Position numbers and translations under genes: made by a program. This document shows positions 33,233 to 41,467 of a stretch of DNA of 64,000 bases, piece after piece. Each line of letters opens with the position of its first letter. The stretch's first letter is position 1. This DNA comes from CAXRDE01 sp964229355 (GTDB lineage Bacteria > Cyanobacteriota > Sericytochromatia > UBA7694). Below the pieces are notes generated by a model that was not told the DNA's origin, made no database searches, and saw only the letters and a list, made by a program, of their open reading frames with translations. The stretch spans positions 25,531-89,530 of the forward strand of contig CAXRDE010000003.1 of NCBI GenBank assembly GCA_964229355.1, given 5' to 3'.

Positions 33233-35665
33233 ATGTTACTGTGTGCTGACGTTTTGATCGAGGCCTTACCGGCCCATGTGGAACAAACCATTTTTACCTA
33301 CCGAGTGCCTGAAGAACTAAAGGCACAGCTCAACATCGGCATGGAAGTGGTGGTGCCCTTTGGCAAACAAAACCGCGTGGGCTATTTATTGCGCACCTAT
33401 CGTCGCGCGCCTGACAGCACGGCTGCTTACGAGATCAAACCCCTTCACAGCGTAACGGGAAAACAGGGCATGGATCGCCTGTATTTGGAGTGGCTGGCGT
33501 ATATTTCCAAGTACTACCTCAGCTCCTTTAGCCAGGTGGTCACGACCGCAATTCCACGGCGCTTAAGCACGCGCATTCAAAAATTGATTCAGCCCCTCCC
33601 CGATGCGGCGAGCTTTTGGGAGCAGCTTAAACAGCAACACCCCCAGGCCAGCGATATGCAAGACTTTGGTTCTTACCTGATCGCTAACGCCCCCCGCTGG
33701 AAAACGGTCAAAGGCACTGAACGCAAGTACGGCAAAGCCGGTAAACAATGGCTGCAGTACTTTGTACACCAGGGCTGGGTTAAAGTGATTGAAGAAATCA
33801 AAACCCAGGCCAGTGAAAAACAGCGTTTGGGCCTGGTATTTCAGCAAGAAGTCCCTGGACTGAGCAAAAGACAACAAGAGCTCTTACGGACGCTGAAGCG
33901 CCAGGGCGGGCAGGTGCTCATGCAGGATTTTTTAAGCCAGCAGCATACCAGCCCAGACACCCTGAAACGTCTGGCGGATACCGGTGCTCTCCGGATTTGT
34001 GAGGTGCAAGTGCAACGGACGCCCCAGGCCCATATCCAGGGTAAAAAAGCCCTGCAGGTTTTAACAGGTCCGCAGCAAAACGTACTTCAGGCCATTCTAA
34101 AGCACCTCAAAAAGCCCAGCGGACAACCCATTCTCTTACACGGTGTGACCGGCAGCGGCAAGACCGAAATCTACTTACACGCGTTGTATCAGGTGCTACA
34201 AGAAGGCTACACCGGCATGTTTTTGGTACCCGAAATTGCCCTGACCTCACAAATGCTTCGCCGTTGCCGTGCGGTGTTTGGAGAGAAAGTAGCCATTTTA
34301 CACAGTGAGCTATCTACCGGTGAGTATTTCGACGAATGGCAACGCATCGAAAAGGGAGAAGCCAAAATTGTGCTGGGGGCACGCTCCGCCATTTTTGCAC
34401 CCCTGCCTCGCTTGCACCTGATTATTTTAGATGAAGAGCATGAAAACGCTTACAAACAAGACAGCGGTTTACGTTACGATGCGCGGGTACTGGCTTTAAT
34501 GCGCATGCGACTGACCAAAGGACAGGTGATCTTTGGCAGCGCCACCCCGCGCATTGAAGCCTATTACTATGCACAGACCCAACAGTGGCATTATTTACAG
34601 CTTTCGCAACGGGTGCATGCCCGCCCCATGCCGCCGGTCACGCTCGTTGACATGCGGCAAGAGCAAGCCCGCGAAAACTTTGGGGCCCTGAGCCACCCTC
34701 TTAAGCGCGCCCTGGAAGAGACCCTGGCCCGCAAAGAACAGGCCATTTTACTGTTGAATCGGCGGGGTTATAGCAACAGTTGGCTATGTCGTGATTGTGG
34801 TGAAGCCGTGGGCTGCCCCCTGTGCTCGGTGGGACTCACTTACCATCGCCATGAACACCTGCTGAAATGTCATTATTGTGATTATCGCAAAGCGCCGCCA
34901 CAGCATTGCCCGGCTTGCCACAGTGAAAAAATTCAGGGCTTTGGGCTGGGAACGCAAAAGCTGGAAGAGCTCTTGCAAAAATTGTTCAAATCATGTCGTA
35001 CCTTACGTATGGATCGAGACACCACCACCGAAAAGAACGCACACAGTTATTTGTTGCAGCGCTTTGGCCGAGGCGAAGCAGACATTTTAATTGGCACCCA
35101 AATGGTGGCCAAGGGCCTGGATTTTCCACGGGTGACTCTGGTGGGAATCCTGGCCGCTGACATGGCCCTAAACCTACCTGATTTCAGGGCTTCCGAACGC
35201 ACCTTTCAATTGTTAACCCAGGCCGCGGGCCGTGCCGGACGCAGTGAACTTGAAGGACGCATTGTCTTGCAAACCTATGCCCCGGAACACCCGGCCATTC
35301 AATATGCCCTGCACCATGATTATGCGGGTTTTTACGAAGAAGAGTTGCTGGAACGGCAGGATCTCCATTACCCCCCTTTTGGCTCCATTGCTCGGCTTCT
35401 CTTTTCCCATCCCGATCACAACAAAGCCCACGAGGTGGCCAGCGCCATGATTCGCGAGCTGGTGTCCCGGGCAGACGAAGATCTTTGGGTTTTAGGGCCT
35501 GTGGATGCCCCGCTGGAGCAGTTACAATCTCTGTATCGTATTCACGCGCTCATCAAACACCCAGAGCTTAAGCGTATCAAACCGCTCTTGCGGACACTGC
35601 TTTACAAATACGGCGGGCAATTGCAGCGCATTTCTCTCGATATTGACCCTTATAACATGCTCTAG
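33233..35665 (+). CDS. priA: Primosomal helicase PriA
   Basis: The 810-residue helicase restarts stalled replication forks. The N-terminal 3'-DNA-binding domain (ALPAHVEQTIFTYRVP) is followed by the helicase core with Walker A GVTGSGKT (near residue 304) and DEEH. The zinc-binding cysteines run from CRDCGEAVGCPLC to CHYCDYRKAPPQHCPAC. GTQMVAKGLDFPRVTLVG and the QAAGRAGR motif complete the second RecA lobe. The length is slightly above the E. coli enzyme because of a longer region at about residues 130-250. Confidence 0.97.
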   Translation: MLLCADVLIEALPAHVEQTIFTYRVPEELKAQLNIGMEVVVPFGKQNRVGYLLRTYRRAPDSTAAYEIKPLHSVTGKQGMDRLYLEWLAYISKYYLSSFSQVVTTAIPRRLSTRIQKLIQPLPDAASFWEQLKQQHPQASDMQDFGSYLIANAPRWKTVKGTERKYGKAGKQWLQYFVHQGWVKVIEEIKTQASEKQRLGLVFQQEVPGLSKRQQELLRTLKRQGGQVLMQDFLSQQHTSPDTLKRLADTGALRICEVQVQRTPQAHIQGKKALQVLTGPQQNVLQAILKHLKKPSGQPILLHGVTGSGKTEIYLHALYQVLQEGYTGMFLVPEIALTSQMLRRCRAVFGEKVAILHSELSTGEYFDEWQRIEKGEAKIVLGARSAIFAPLPRLHLIILDEEHENAYKQDSGLRYDARVLALMRMRLTKGQVIFGSATPRIEAYYYAQTQQWHYLQLSQRVHARPMPPVTLVDMRQEQARENFGALSHPLKRALEETLARKEQAILLLNRRGYSNSWLCRDCGEAVGCPLCSVGLTYHRHEHLLKCHYCDYRKAPPQHCPACHSEKIQGFGLGTQKLEELLQKLFKSCRTLRMDRDTTTEKNAHSYLLQRFGRGEADILIGTQMVAKGLDFPRVTLVGILAADMALNLPDFRASERTFQLLTQAAGRAGRSELEGRIVLQTYAPEHPAIQYALHHDYAGFYEEELLERQDLHYPPFGSIARLLFSHPDHNKAHEVASAMIRELVSRADEDLWVLGPVDAPLEQLQSLYRIHALIKHPELKRIKPLLRTLLYKYGGQLQRISLDIDPYNML

Positions 35666-35781
35666 GTGTATTTTTACTGGGATTTACTTGTATCTTAACC
35701 TAAGCTAAAGAAAGTTTTTGCCCACTTTGTGCCATAATAAAAGCATAAGAGAACAGCGTTGAGAAAAGAGGACTTGAAACA

Positions 35782-36411
35782 ATGCAGGTGAATCAAAACC
35801 CAACCGCCGCAAAAATCCAAAGTGCCCTGGCTCCCATTACCCAGGCCGCAAACAGCGTTAACACCGCCATTTATGGGGCGCCCCCCAGTGCCATGGGCAC
35901 CAACGACAGCTATCAGGGCACCTATACTGCCCCCACCCCAGGTGCAAAGGTTCCCCTTTACCAGTTCTTTGATGACACCATGCGTCCGCCTCACCCTCTC
36001 AACTACAAAATTGCCAACCGCTTAAGTATTATTGGGGTCAACGACTCTGAGTCTTTCTTAAAAGTGGCCAACACCCCCTTCAAACGCAAAATGATTTCTT
36101 ATCTGGGTGCCGGCCTGTTCCTCAACAAGCAAGATCGTCAATATGTAGACTACCAACTGTCCGCCTGGGCTGGACAAGCTGACATTATGCGTGCCGGTGC
36201 TGATTTACAAACCGCCCGTCTGGCCCAGGTCAGTGGCGCCGGAGACGTTTCCATTATGTCTCGTTACCGCAACCCCGTCGACAAAGGTGTTCTCTACGCC
36301 GCCATGGCAGCCAACGCGTTGCAATATGGTTACCATATGCCCTCCTTTGGTCAGGTGTCTCAACTGATCGACGCCGCCGCGCAGACCCCTCCTGTGGTGC
36401 GCTGGAACTAG
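35782..36411 (+). CDS. Protein of unknown function near the MGSI cluster
   Basis: The 209-residue protein has no signal peptide or membrane helix. The N-terminal 60 residues are Ala/Thr/Pro-rich and low in complexity. The C-terminal 140 residues look helical and globular (LYQFFDDTMRPPHPLNYKI, SAWAGQADIMRAG). I do not recognise a family. AGAGGA nine bases before the ATG supports the start, and a strong terminator follows. It lies between the EF-hand MGSI gene and the other MGSI genes, so a shared role is possible. Confidence 0.65.
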   Translation: MQVNQNPTAAKIQSALAPITQAANSVNTAIYGAPPSAMGTNDSYQGTYTAPTPGAKVPLYQFFDDTMRPPHPLNYKIANRLSIIGVNDSESFLKVANTPFKRKMISYLGAGLFLNKQDRQYVDYQLSAWAGQADIMRAGADLQTARLAQVSGAGDVSIMSRYRNPVDKGVLYAAMAANALQYGYHMPSFGQVSQLIDAAAQTPPVVRWN

Positions 36412-36440
36412 AAACTTCTCTCTCGAACGCTATCTCTCTC

Positions 36441-36466
36441 ACCCCCGCTCAGCCGGGGGTTTTTTG
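36441..36466 (+). terminator. Rho-independent terminator after the 35782-36411 gene
   Basis: ACCCCCG (36441-36447) pairs with CGGGGGT (36454-36460) over a 6-base loop, followed by a T-run to 36466. Confidence 0.92.
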
Positions 36467-36491
36467 ATGGTCAGACAGACAGCAAATCCCG

Positions 36492-37335
36492 GTGGGTTTC
36501 GGGTCACCGATGAGCGGAAACCCACAGGGCATGTGTCTAAATCCAGAGTTAAAGATTACAGCCATCGAACAAGGTTTGGATAATCAGCTATGGCTTTTAA
36601 TACGCTGGCCTGACGAAGATCACTGGGATTATAGGGTAATTATTTTAAACACGAACACATTTGATATTCAAGTGTTTGGAGATCTTAAAATCCCTTCCAA
36701 AGTACCTGGTTCATTTAGTGAATTCGATAGTACCCATGTGTCAGATTTTGTTGTAGATGCAAACAATTCAGCAGTGTACTATTCTATTGATTATAGCGAT
36801 GTAAATCGTGAGTGGGATTATATAAAGGAAGATGCTGAAGGTCACCGTAAGGTGTTCGCTTCAACGCAAAATTGTAGTCGTAATACGTTTAATTACGATA
36901 AATCAAGACAAAAAATTTTTGTAAATGCATTTAGCGAGTTTGATTTGAACAGAAAAAAAATGAGTTATATATCTGATATTCATTTTCAAGTAAAAGATAA
37001 CGACTCCCTTCTAGTGACTGATTCCATTTTAATGGGCAAATCCAGGATTCTATCAATCAACACCGAGGATAGAGTGATTTCTTCTGATTTCAGATTTCTC
37101 TGCTATAAGTCTTGCGGGTAGCGCTAAAACGGGCTATAAAGATGGCGAAGACGCGGCGTTCAACTACCCTATATCCATTATAAAAGACAATGCAGAGAAC
37201 TTGTTTGTTACTGATGCCTTAAATTTTGCACTCAGAAAAATCACCCCAGAAGGTGATGTGTCTACGATTTATCGCATACCTGTTGATAAACGACAGAAAG
37301 CATTACAAGAGCCTCAGCTCGACGAGACATTTTGA
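36492..37335 (+). pseudogene. Decayed NHL-repeat beta-propeller gene, 5'-truncated and frameshifted
   Basis: Two reading frames encode parts of one propeller-like protein. Frame 1 (from a weak GTG at 36492 to TAG at 37121) encodes beta-rich sequence such as LWLLIRWPDEDHWDYRVIIL. The frame that continues from about 37093 to TGA at 37335 encodes an NHL repeat (TGYKDGEDAAFNYPISII, then NLFVTDALNFALRKITPEG). Removing seven bases at the near-repeat GATTTC-A-GATTTC (37086-37098) joins both frames into one. No ribosome site or signal peptide precedes frame 1, and it begins right after the previous terminator, so the 5' part seems lost. The region is visibly AT-richer than its neighbours, suggesting acquired DNA. 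Confidence 0.75.
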
Positions 37336-37370
37336 ACGACTCCAAAATTGCACATGACGTCGCAAAGCAA

Positions 37371-37402
37371 AAGCTCCTGCATTGCTTAGCAGGAGCTTTT
37401 TT
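37371..37402. terminator. Bidirectional rho-independent terminator
   Basis: The 10-bp stem AAGCTCCTGC (37371-37380) pairs with GCAGGAGCTT (37389-37398). T residues follow on the plus strand and a short T-run follows on the minus strand. It separates the pseudogene from the convergent MGSI gene. Confidence 0.88.
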
Positions 37403-37419
37403 AGTTAGATATAAGGGAA

Positions 37420-38151
37420 TTAATAACCGCTGTAGTAACCTTGTTGGGGCGCGTAGTAGTTTTGTGTGGTGGCATAGTTATTGTTGGTCGCTCCCAGCAT
37501 ATTGCCCACACCGGTAGCCACTTTATCTCTTAAACCGCTGCCATCAAACAGGAAGTTGACACCGGTGGCTCCCACAGCACCCGCTGCGGCTGCACCGACA
37601 GTGCTCAGTAAACCACTGCCTGGGAGTAACATCGAAATCGCACCTGCGGTTAAACCACCACCGGTACCGGCCAGAATACCACCCACGGTATCCGCGGCCA
37701 CGTTGGCTCCGGCAGCTGCGTTGCTGATTTCGCCACGTGAGGCGGCGGCAAAGTTTTTCACACCGGACACAACGCCCATCACGCCCCCACCGATCAGACC
37801 AGACTTTAAGCTGGCTGCTCCGAGGTTGCGCAAACCCGCGCCGATACCGTCAGTTTTGAAAGAGCGTAAAGCATCAGCGGTTTGGCGGTGGGTAATGGCA
37901 CCTACGGTCCCCCCGGCCAATAAAGAGCCGACAACACCGGCTTTGGGGCCACCCAACGAAGCGGGCATGGGGGTCGGAGGATAATAAGGCTGTTGTTGAT
38001 AGGTATCACCGGTGAATACACCTGCAATTTGGTTGGCAGCTTGCTCTACAGAGTAGATGGCGGGCACCATGGCATCCATTGCGCCCTGTACAGCACCGAC
38101 GTTTTGTTGAAAAGTGTTGACGCCGTTCACAAAGTTTTGAATGCTTCCCAT
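37420..38151 (-). CDS. MGSI-type glycine-zipper protein (long form)
   Basis: The 243-residue protein begins MGSIQNF and has no signal peptide. Residues 1-70 are polar with a Pro/Tyr/Gln-rich stretch (QQQPYYPPTPMP). From about residue 75 to 205 it is Gly/Ala-rich and hydrophobic. A block near residues 139-200 (ADTVGGILAGTGGGLTAGAI, then STVGAAAAGAVGATG) aligns with the same region of the two shorter MGSI proteins downstream. The tail is Asn/Tyr/Gln-rich and ends YYSGY. Function is unknown. AAGGAG nine bases before the ATG fixes the start. Confidence 0.7.
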   Translation of the reverse strand: MGSIQNFVNGVNTFQQNVGAVQGAMDAMVPAIYSVEQAANQIAGVFTGDTYQQQPYYPPTPMPASLGGPKAGVVGSLLAGGTVGAITHRQTADALRSFKTDGIGAGLRNLGAASLKSGLIGGGVMGVVSGVKNFAAASRGEISNAAAGANVAADTVGGILAGTGGGLTAGAISMLLPGSGLLSTVGAAAAGAVGATGVNFLFDGSGLRDKVATGVGNMLGATNNNYATTQNYYAPQQGYYSGY

Positions 38152-38263
38152 AATCTGTAGCTCCTTACGCTCTCTTGTGTCTTGATCTATTTATAGCGCA
38201 TTTTGGCCAAAAACTGACCCCCTTAAACTTAAGTCCTGATTAACTTATAACAAAGCTTAAGTT

Positions 38264-38301
38264 AAAAAAAGACACCCCCTGGAATCAATATTCAGGGGGT
38301 G
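38264..38301 (-). terminator. Rho-independent terminator after the first duplicated MGSI gene
   Basis: On the minus strand CACCCCCTG and CAGGGGGTG (38301-38293 and 38281-38273) form a 9-bp stem, followed by seven T residues (A-run 38264-38270 on the plus strand). Confidence 0.88.
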
Positions 38302-38356
38302 GGTTGTTGACGGGCGAGGACAGTACCCGCCAATAACAGATCTTTTAAAGTGAGGT

Positions 38357-38947
38357 TTAGAAACCTTCGGTGAGTTTGCTGGCGAGACGTCCGCCAACCA
38401 CGCCGCCCACAGCACCTGCGCCGACGGTTAAAATGGTGCCCATAACCCCTTTAACAGGGATGAAGCTGGCCAGACCGGCCGCAGTTACGCCGGTTAAACC
38501 GCCCACAGCGCCGCCGATGGCATCTTTGCCCACGTTGCTGACGGCTTCAGAGCTGTCGATTTTGCCGGTAGCCACACCCACACCGTTGGCCACTGCAGAA
38601 ACCCCTGCAGATACCAGGGCAGAAAGACCTGCGCCTTTTAAGCCGGTGACGGCGGTGTTTTTAACGCCGGTGAGGGCGCCTTTGAAGCCGTTGCCGAAGA
38701 TAGACTTCATGTTGCCGTTCATTTGAGCACCCAGTTTGTAAGCGGCGAAACCACCACCCGCTGCGTGAGAAGCCATGGAAGAAATCGAGGTAAAGTCGGT
38801 GGAAAAGCCACCGAAGCCGCCGCCGGTGTTGGTATCGTCAGAAATAACGCTCTGACCATAAGGATTGTAAGAAGAAGGGGCGACGGCCTGGTTATTGTTT
38901 ACGTTGTAGTTATATGCTGCTGGAGATACGGCTGAAATGCTTCCCAT
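38357..38947 (-). CDS. MGSI-type glycine-zipper protein, duplicate copy 1
   Basis: The 196-residue protein begins MGSISAVSPAAYNY and has no signal peptide. Residues 1-65 are polar, Asn/Ser/Tyr-rich and contain GGGFGGFS. Residues 70-196 are Gly/Ala/Val-rich with repeated small-x3-small spacing, as in glycine zippers that pack membrane helices (GAVGGLTGVTAAGLAS, GAGAVGGVVGGRL). It differs at only eight residues from the neighbour at 39406-39996 (188 of 196 identical by hand count). Function is unknown; membrane insertion is inferred from composition. Confidence 0.75.
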   Translation of the reverse strand: MGSISAVSPAAYNYNVNNNQAVAPSSYNPYGQSVISDDTNTGGGFGGFSTDFTSISSMASHAAGGGFAAYKLGAQMNGNMKSIFGNGFKGALTGVKNTAVTGLKGAGLSALVSAGVSAVANGVGVATGKIDSSEAVSNVGKDAIGGAVGGLTGVTAAGLASFIPVKGVMGTILTVGAGAVGGVVGGRLASKLTEGF

Positions 38948-39019
38948 AATAAAGTGTCCTCTTTATTGTTATTTGTAGTGATTCATTAACCCGGCAGATG
39001 TTTATCTGCTGTTAAGAAT

Positions 39020-39025
39020 ATTATA
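39020..39025 (-). promoter_or_regulatory. -10 box of duplicated MGSI gene copy 1
   Basis: TATAAT on the minus strand lies 73 bases upstream of the start and is conserved in the second copy (40064-40059). The surrounding bases are also conserved, but no consensus -35 is seen. The rest of 39060-39300 is AT-rich and holds nothing I can recognise. Confidence 0.5.
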
Positions 39026-39318
39026 GGACAATTAAATTCAAAACTGAAGCCCCTAAAATTAATTAAAGACTATATTAAGATTAACAATTGGTTAATTTGA
39101 TGGATTTTTAGGTAAAAACACCAAAGCTTAAAAACAGCTTAAAAGGATCATTTGATGGGGATTTAGCCCCCAATCGAGCTCATAAGCCAGAAGCCCTGTA
39201 ATAGCTACATTTCTCAAAAAACACCCGCTCCTGGGTCTAATAATATTAGTTCTGGATTAAATCCAGGACATTTTTGTCCAGCGTTTAACTCACTTTAAAA
39301 AAACACACCCAAAAGATC

Positions 39319-39348
39319 AGGCCCCTGGAAATTTTATTCCAGGGGCCT
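39319..39348 (-). terminator. Hairpin terminator after the second duplicated MGSI gene
   Basis: AGGCCCCTGGAA (39319-39330) and TTCCAGGGGCCT (39337-39348) form a perfect 12-bp stem with a 6-base loop. The minus-strand tail is only moderately T-rich (CTTTTGGG then a later T-run). Confidence 0.75.
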
Positions 39349-39405
39349 GGTTGTCGACCGGCGAGGACAGGACCAGCCGATAACGAGATCTTAATAAAAG
39401 AGGGT

Positions 39406-39996
39406 TTAGAAACCTTCGGTCAGTTTGCTGGCGAGACGTCCGCCGATGACACCACCGACAGCACCTGCGCCGACGGTCAATACGGGGCCCATAACACCTT
39501 TAACAGGGATGAGGCTGGCCAGACCTGCTGCAGTTACGCCGGTTAAACCGCCCACTGCGCCACCGATACCATCTTTAACCACGTTGCTGACCGCTTCTGA
39601 GCTGTCAACTTTACCGGTGGCCACACCCACACCGTTGGCCACTGCAGAAACCCCTGCAGAAACCAGGGCAGAAAGACCTGCACCTTTTAAGCCGGTGACG
39701 GCGGTGTTTTTAACGCCGGTGAGGGCGCCTTTGAAGCCGTTGCCGAAGATAGACTTCATGTTGCCGTTCATTTGAGCGCCCAGTTTGTAAGCGGCGAAAC
39801 CACCACCCGCTGCGTGAGAAGCCATGGAAGAAATCGAGGTAAAGTCGGTGGAAAAGCCACCGAAGCCGCCGCCGGTGTTGGTGTCGTCAGAAATAACGCT
39901 CTGACCATAAGGATTGTAAGAAGAAGGGGCGACGGCCTGGTTATTGTTTACGCTGTAGTTATATGCTGCTGGAGATACGGCTGAAATGCTTCCCAT
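39406..39996 (-). CDS. MGSI-type glycine-zipper protein, duplicate copy 2
   Basis: The 196-residue protein is the near-identical partner of the protein at 38357-38947. The differences are conservative (Ile/Val, Phe/Leu, Ala/Gly, Thr/Pro) and all but one lie in the C-terminal third, within the hydrophobic region. The N-terminal 125 residues differ at a single site (Asn15 to Ser). It has its own promoter-like TATAAT and terminator, so both copies can be expressed alone. Function is unknown. Confidence 0.75.
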   Translation of the reverse strand: MGSISAVSPAAYNYSVNNNQAVAPSSYNPYGQSVISDDTNTGGGFGGFSTDFTSISSMASHAAGGGFAAYKLGAQMNGNMKSIFGNGFKGALTGVKNTAVTGLKGAGLSALVSAGVSAVANGVGVATGKVDSSEAVSNVVKDGIGGAVGGLTGVTAAGLASLIPVKGVMGPVLTVGAGAVGGVIGGRLASKLTEGF

Positions 39997-40058
39997 AATA
40001 AAGTGTCCTCTTTAAAATATCTTAAACTGGTTAAACAAGTTATCTTGCTGTTAAGAAT

Positions 40059-40064
40059 ATTATA
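40059..40064 (-). promoter_or_regulatory. -10 box of duplicated MGSI gene copy 2
   Basis: TATAAT on the minus strand lies 63 bases upstream of the start, within sequence shared with copy 1. Confidence 0.5.
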
Positions 40065-40099
40065 GAACAATTAAATCCAGATCTGAAGCCCCAAAAGTT

Positions 40100-40148
40100 A
40101 ACCCGAGATCATATTAAGGTTAACATCAGGTTAATATGATCTCGGGTT
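40100..40148 (-). terminator. Very long hairpin, probable tyrS terminator
   Basis: AACCCGAGATCATATTAA (40100-40117) and TTAATATGATCTCGGGTT (40131-40148) form an 18-bp perfect stem with a 13-base loop, 20 bases after the tyrS stop. The minus-strand tail AACTTTTGGGG has only four consecutive T residues, so it may also work as an mRNA 3'-end stabiliser. Confidence 0.75.
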
Positions 40149-40168
40149 TGGCATTTAATGGGTTTATT

Positions 40169-41440
40169 TTAAGCAAACTTGGCCAAATGGTACTTTTTCT
40201 TACCACTGCGTACCACCATCGTGGTTTCAGAGGCCAGGTGCTGATGATCTAAAATCAATTGGGGATCGCTGCACTTGGTGTTATTCAGGTAAACGCCGCC
40301 GCCCTGCAAGAGACGACGCGCTTCGCCATTTGAGCTGGCCAGCCCCGTGTCTTTTAACAATTGCACAAGGGTCATTTCGCCCAATTGAGAGACTGAAAAT
40401 TGGGTCGAAGGCACATCGGGGAAAATACCCGCCAGATCAGCATCAGACAGGCCTTTGATTTCACGGCCAAACAAAACCTCACTGGCCAACTGGGCTTTAC
40501 GTAAGGCTTCAGCACCATGCACAATTCGAGTGACTTCCTCCGCCAGGCGACGCTGCCCCTCTCGGGCTTCGGGCTGCTGGGCATGGGCCTGGGCAATGGC
40601 TTCAATTTCAGCCAGCGGCAAAAAGGTAAACAACTTCAGGTAACGCTCCACATCATTGTCGTCACTCTGCATCCAGTACTGGTAAAAGGTGTAAGGCGAG
40701 GTCATTTCAGGATCTAGCCATACGGCGTTGCCTGCAGATTTGCCGAATTTTTCACCACTGGCGCTCGTCACCAGCGGAAAAGTGATACCAAAGGCCTGGC
40801 CTCCTTCGGCCTTGTGGATCAGATCGGTACCTGCAGTAATATTTCCCCACTGATCGCTGCCACCCGCCTGCAATTTACAGCCTTTGGCACGGTACAGGTG
40901 TAAAAAGTCATGGGCTTGCAGCAGCATATAGCTGAACTCCGTGTAAGAGATGCCCTGATCACGATCTTCTAACCGGCGACGCACGGACTCTTTGGCCATC
41001 ATGTAATTGACGGTGAGGTATTTACCCACGTCGCGCAACCAGTCAATATAGCTGATTTGCTCAGTCCAATCGGCATTGTTCACCAGCTCCGCAGCATTCT
41101 CGCCCTCAAAACTGAGAAATTGCTGCAATTGCTGACGAATGCCCTGCAGGTTTTCTTCCACCTGGTCAGTATTTTGCAGATTGCGCTCGCTGCTGCGACC
41201 GCTGGGATCCCCAATCATACCCGTGGCTCCCCCCACCACCGCAATGGGGCGGTGGCCAGCGCGCTGCAGGTGAGCCATGGCCATCATGGGCACCAGGGAA
41301 CCAATATGCAAGCTTTTGGCGGTGGGATCAAACCCGATATAAAAGGCGGTGGACGTCTCACTTAACAGGGCCTTGAGCTCTGCTTCATGGGTCATTTGGT
41401 GGATCATTCCACGGGCTTGTAATTCATCAAGAATATGCAT
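40169..41440 (-). CDS. tyrS: Tyrosyl-tRNA synthetase
   Basis: The 423-residue class I enzyme charges tRNA-Tyr. The HIGH-like motif is HIGS (from His45), the KMSKS-like motif is KFGKS near residue 233, and GGSDQWGNITAG binds tyrosine. A C-terminal S4 RNA-binding domain spans about residues 355-423 (GEARRLLQGGGVYLNN). Length is normal. Confidence 0.97.
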   Translation of the reverse strand: MHILDELQARGMIHQMTHEAELKALLSETSTAFYIGFDPTAKSLHIGSLVPMMAMAHLQRAGHRPIAVVGGATGMIGDPSGRSSERNLQNTDQVEENLQGIRQQLQQFLSFEGENAAELVNNADWTEQISYIDWLRDVGKYLTVNYMMAKESVRRRLEDRDQGISYTEFSYMLLQAHDFLHLYRAKGCKLQAGGSDQWGNITAGTDLIHKAEGGQAFGITFPLVTSASGEKFGKSAGNAVWLDPEMTSPYTFYQYWMQSDDNDVERYLKLFTFLPLAEIEAIAQAHAQQPEAREGQRRLAEEVTRIVHGAEALRKAQLASEVLFGREIKGLSDADLAGIFPDVPSTQFSVSQLGEMTLVQLLKDTGLASSNGEARRLLQGGGVYLNNTKCSDPQLILDHQHLASETTMVVRSGKKKYHLAKFA

Positions 41441-41467
41441 GGTTTACCTCTTCTGGGTGGGGTGCGG

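Larger units (their letters stand above)
38355..39058 (-). repeat. Tandem duplication, copy 1 (MGSI gene plus its promoter region)
   Basis: The coding sequence and upstream region up to the CTGAAGCCCC segment are repeated at 39404-40096 with few differences. The shared part includes the TATAAT box, the GAGGA ribosome site and the whole gene. Confidence 0.9.
39404..40096 (-). repeat. Tandem duplication, copy 2 (MGSI gene plus its promoter region)
   Basis: This is the second copy of the unit at 38355-39058. Identity stays high in both the gene and the 5' region and falls away beyond the CTGAAGCCCC segment, where the tyrS terminator begins. Confidence 0.9.
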
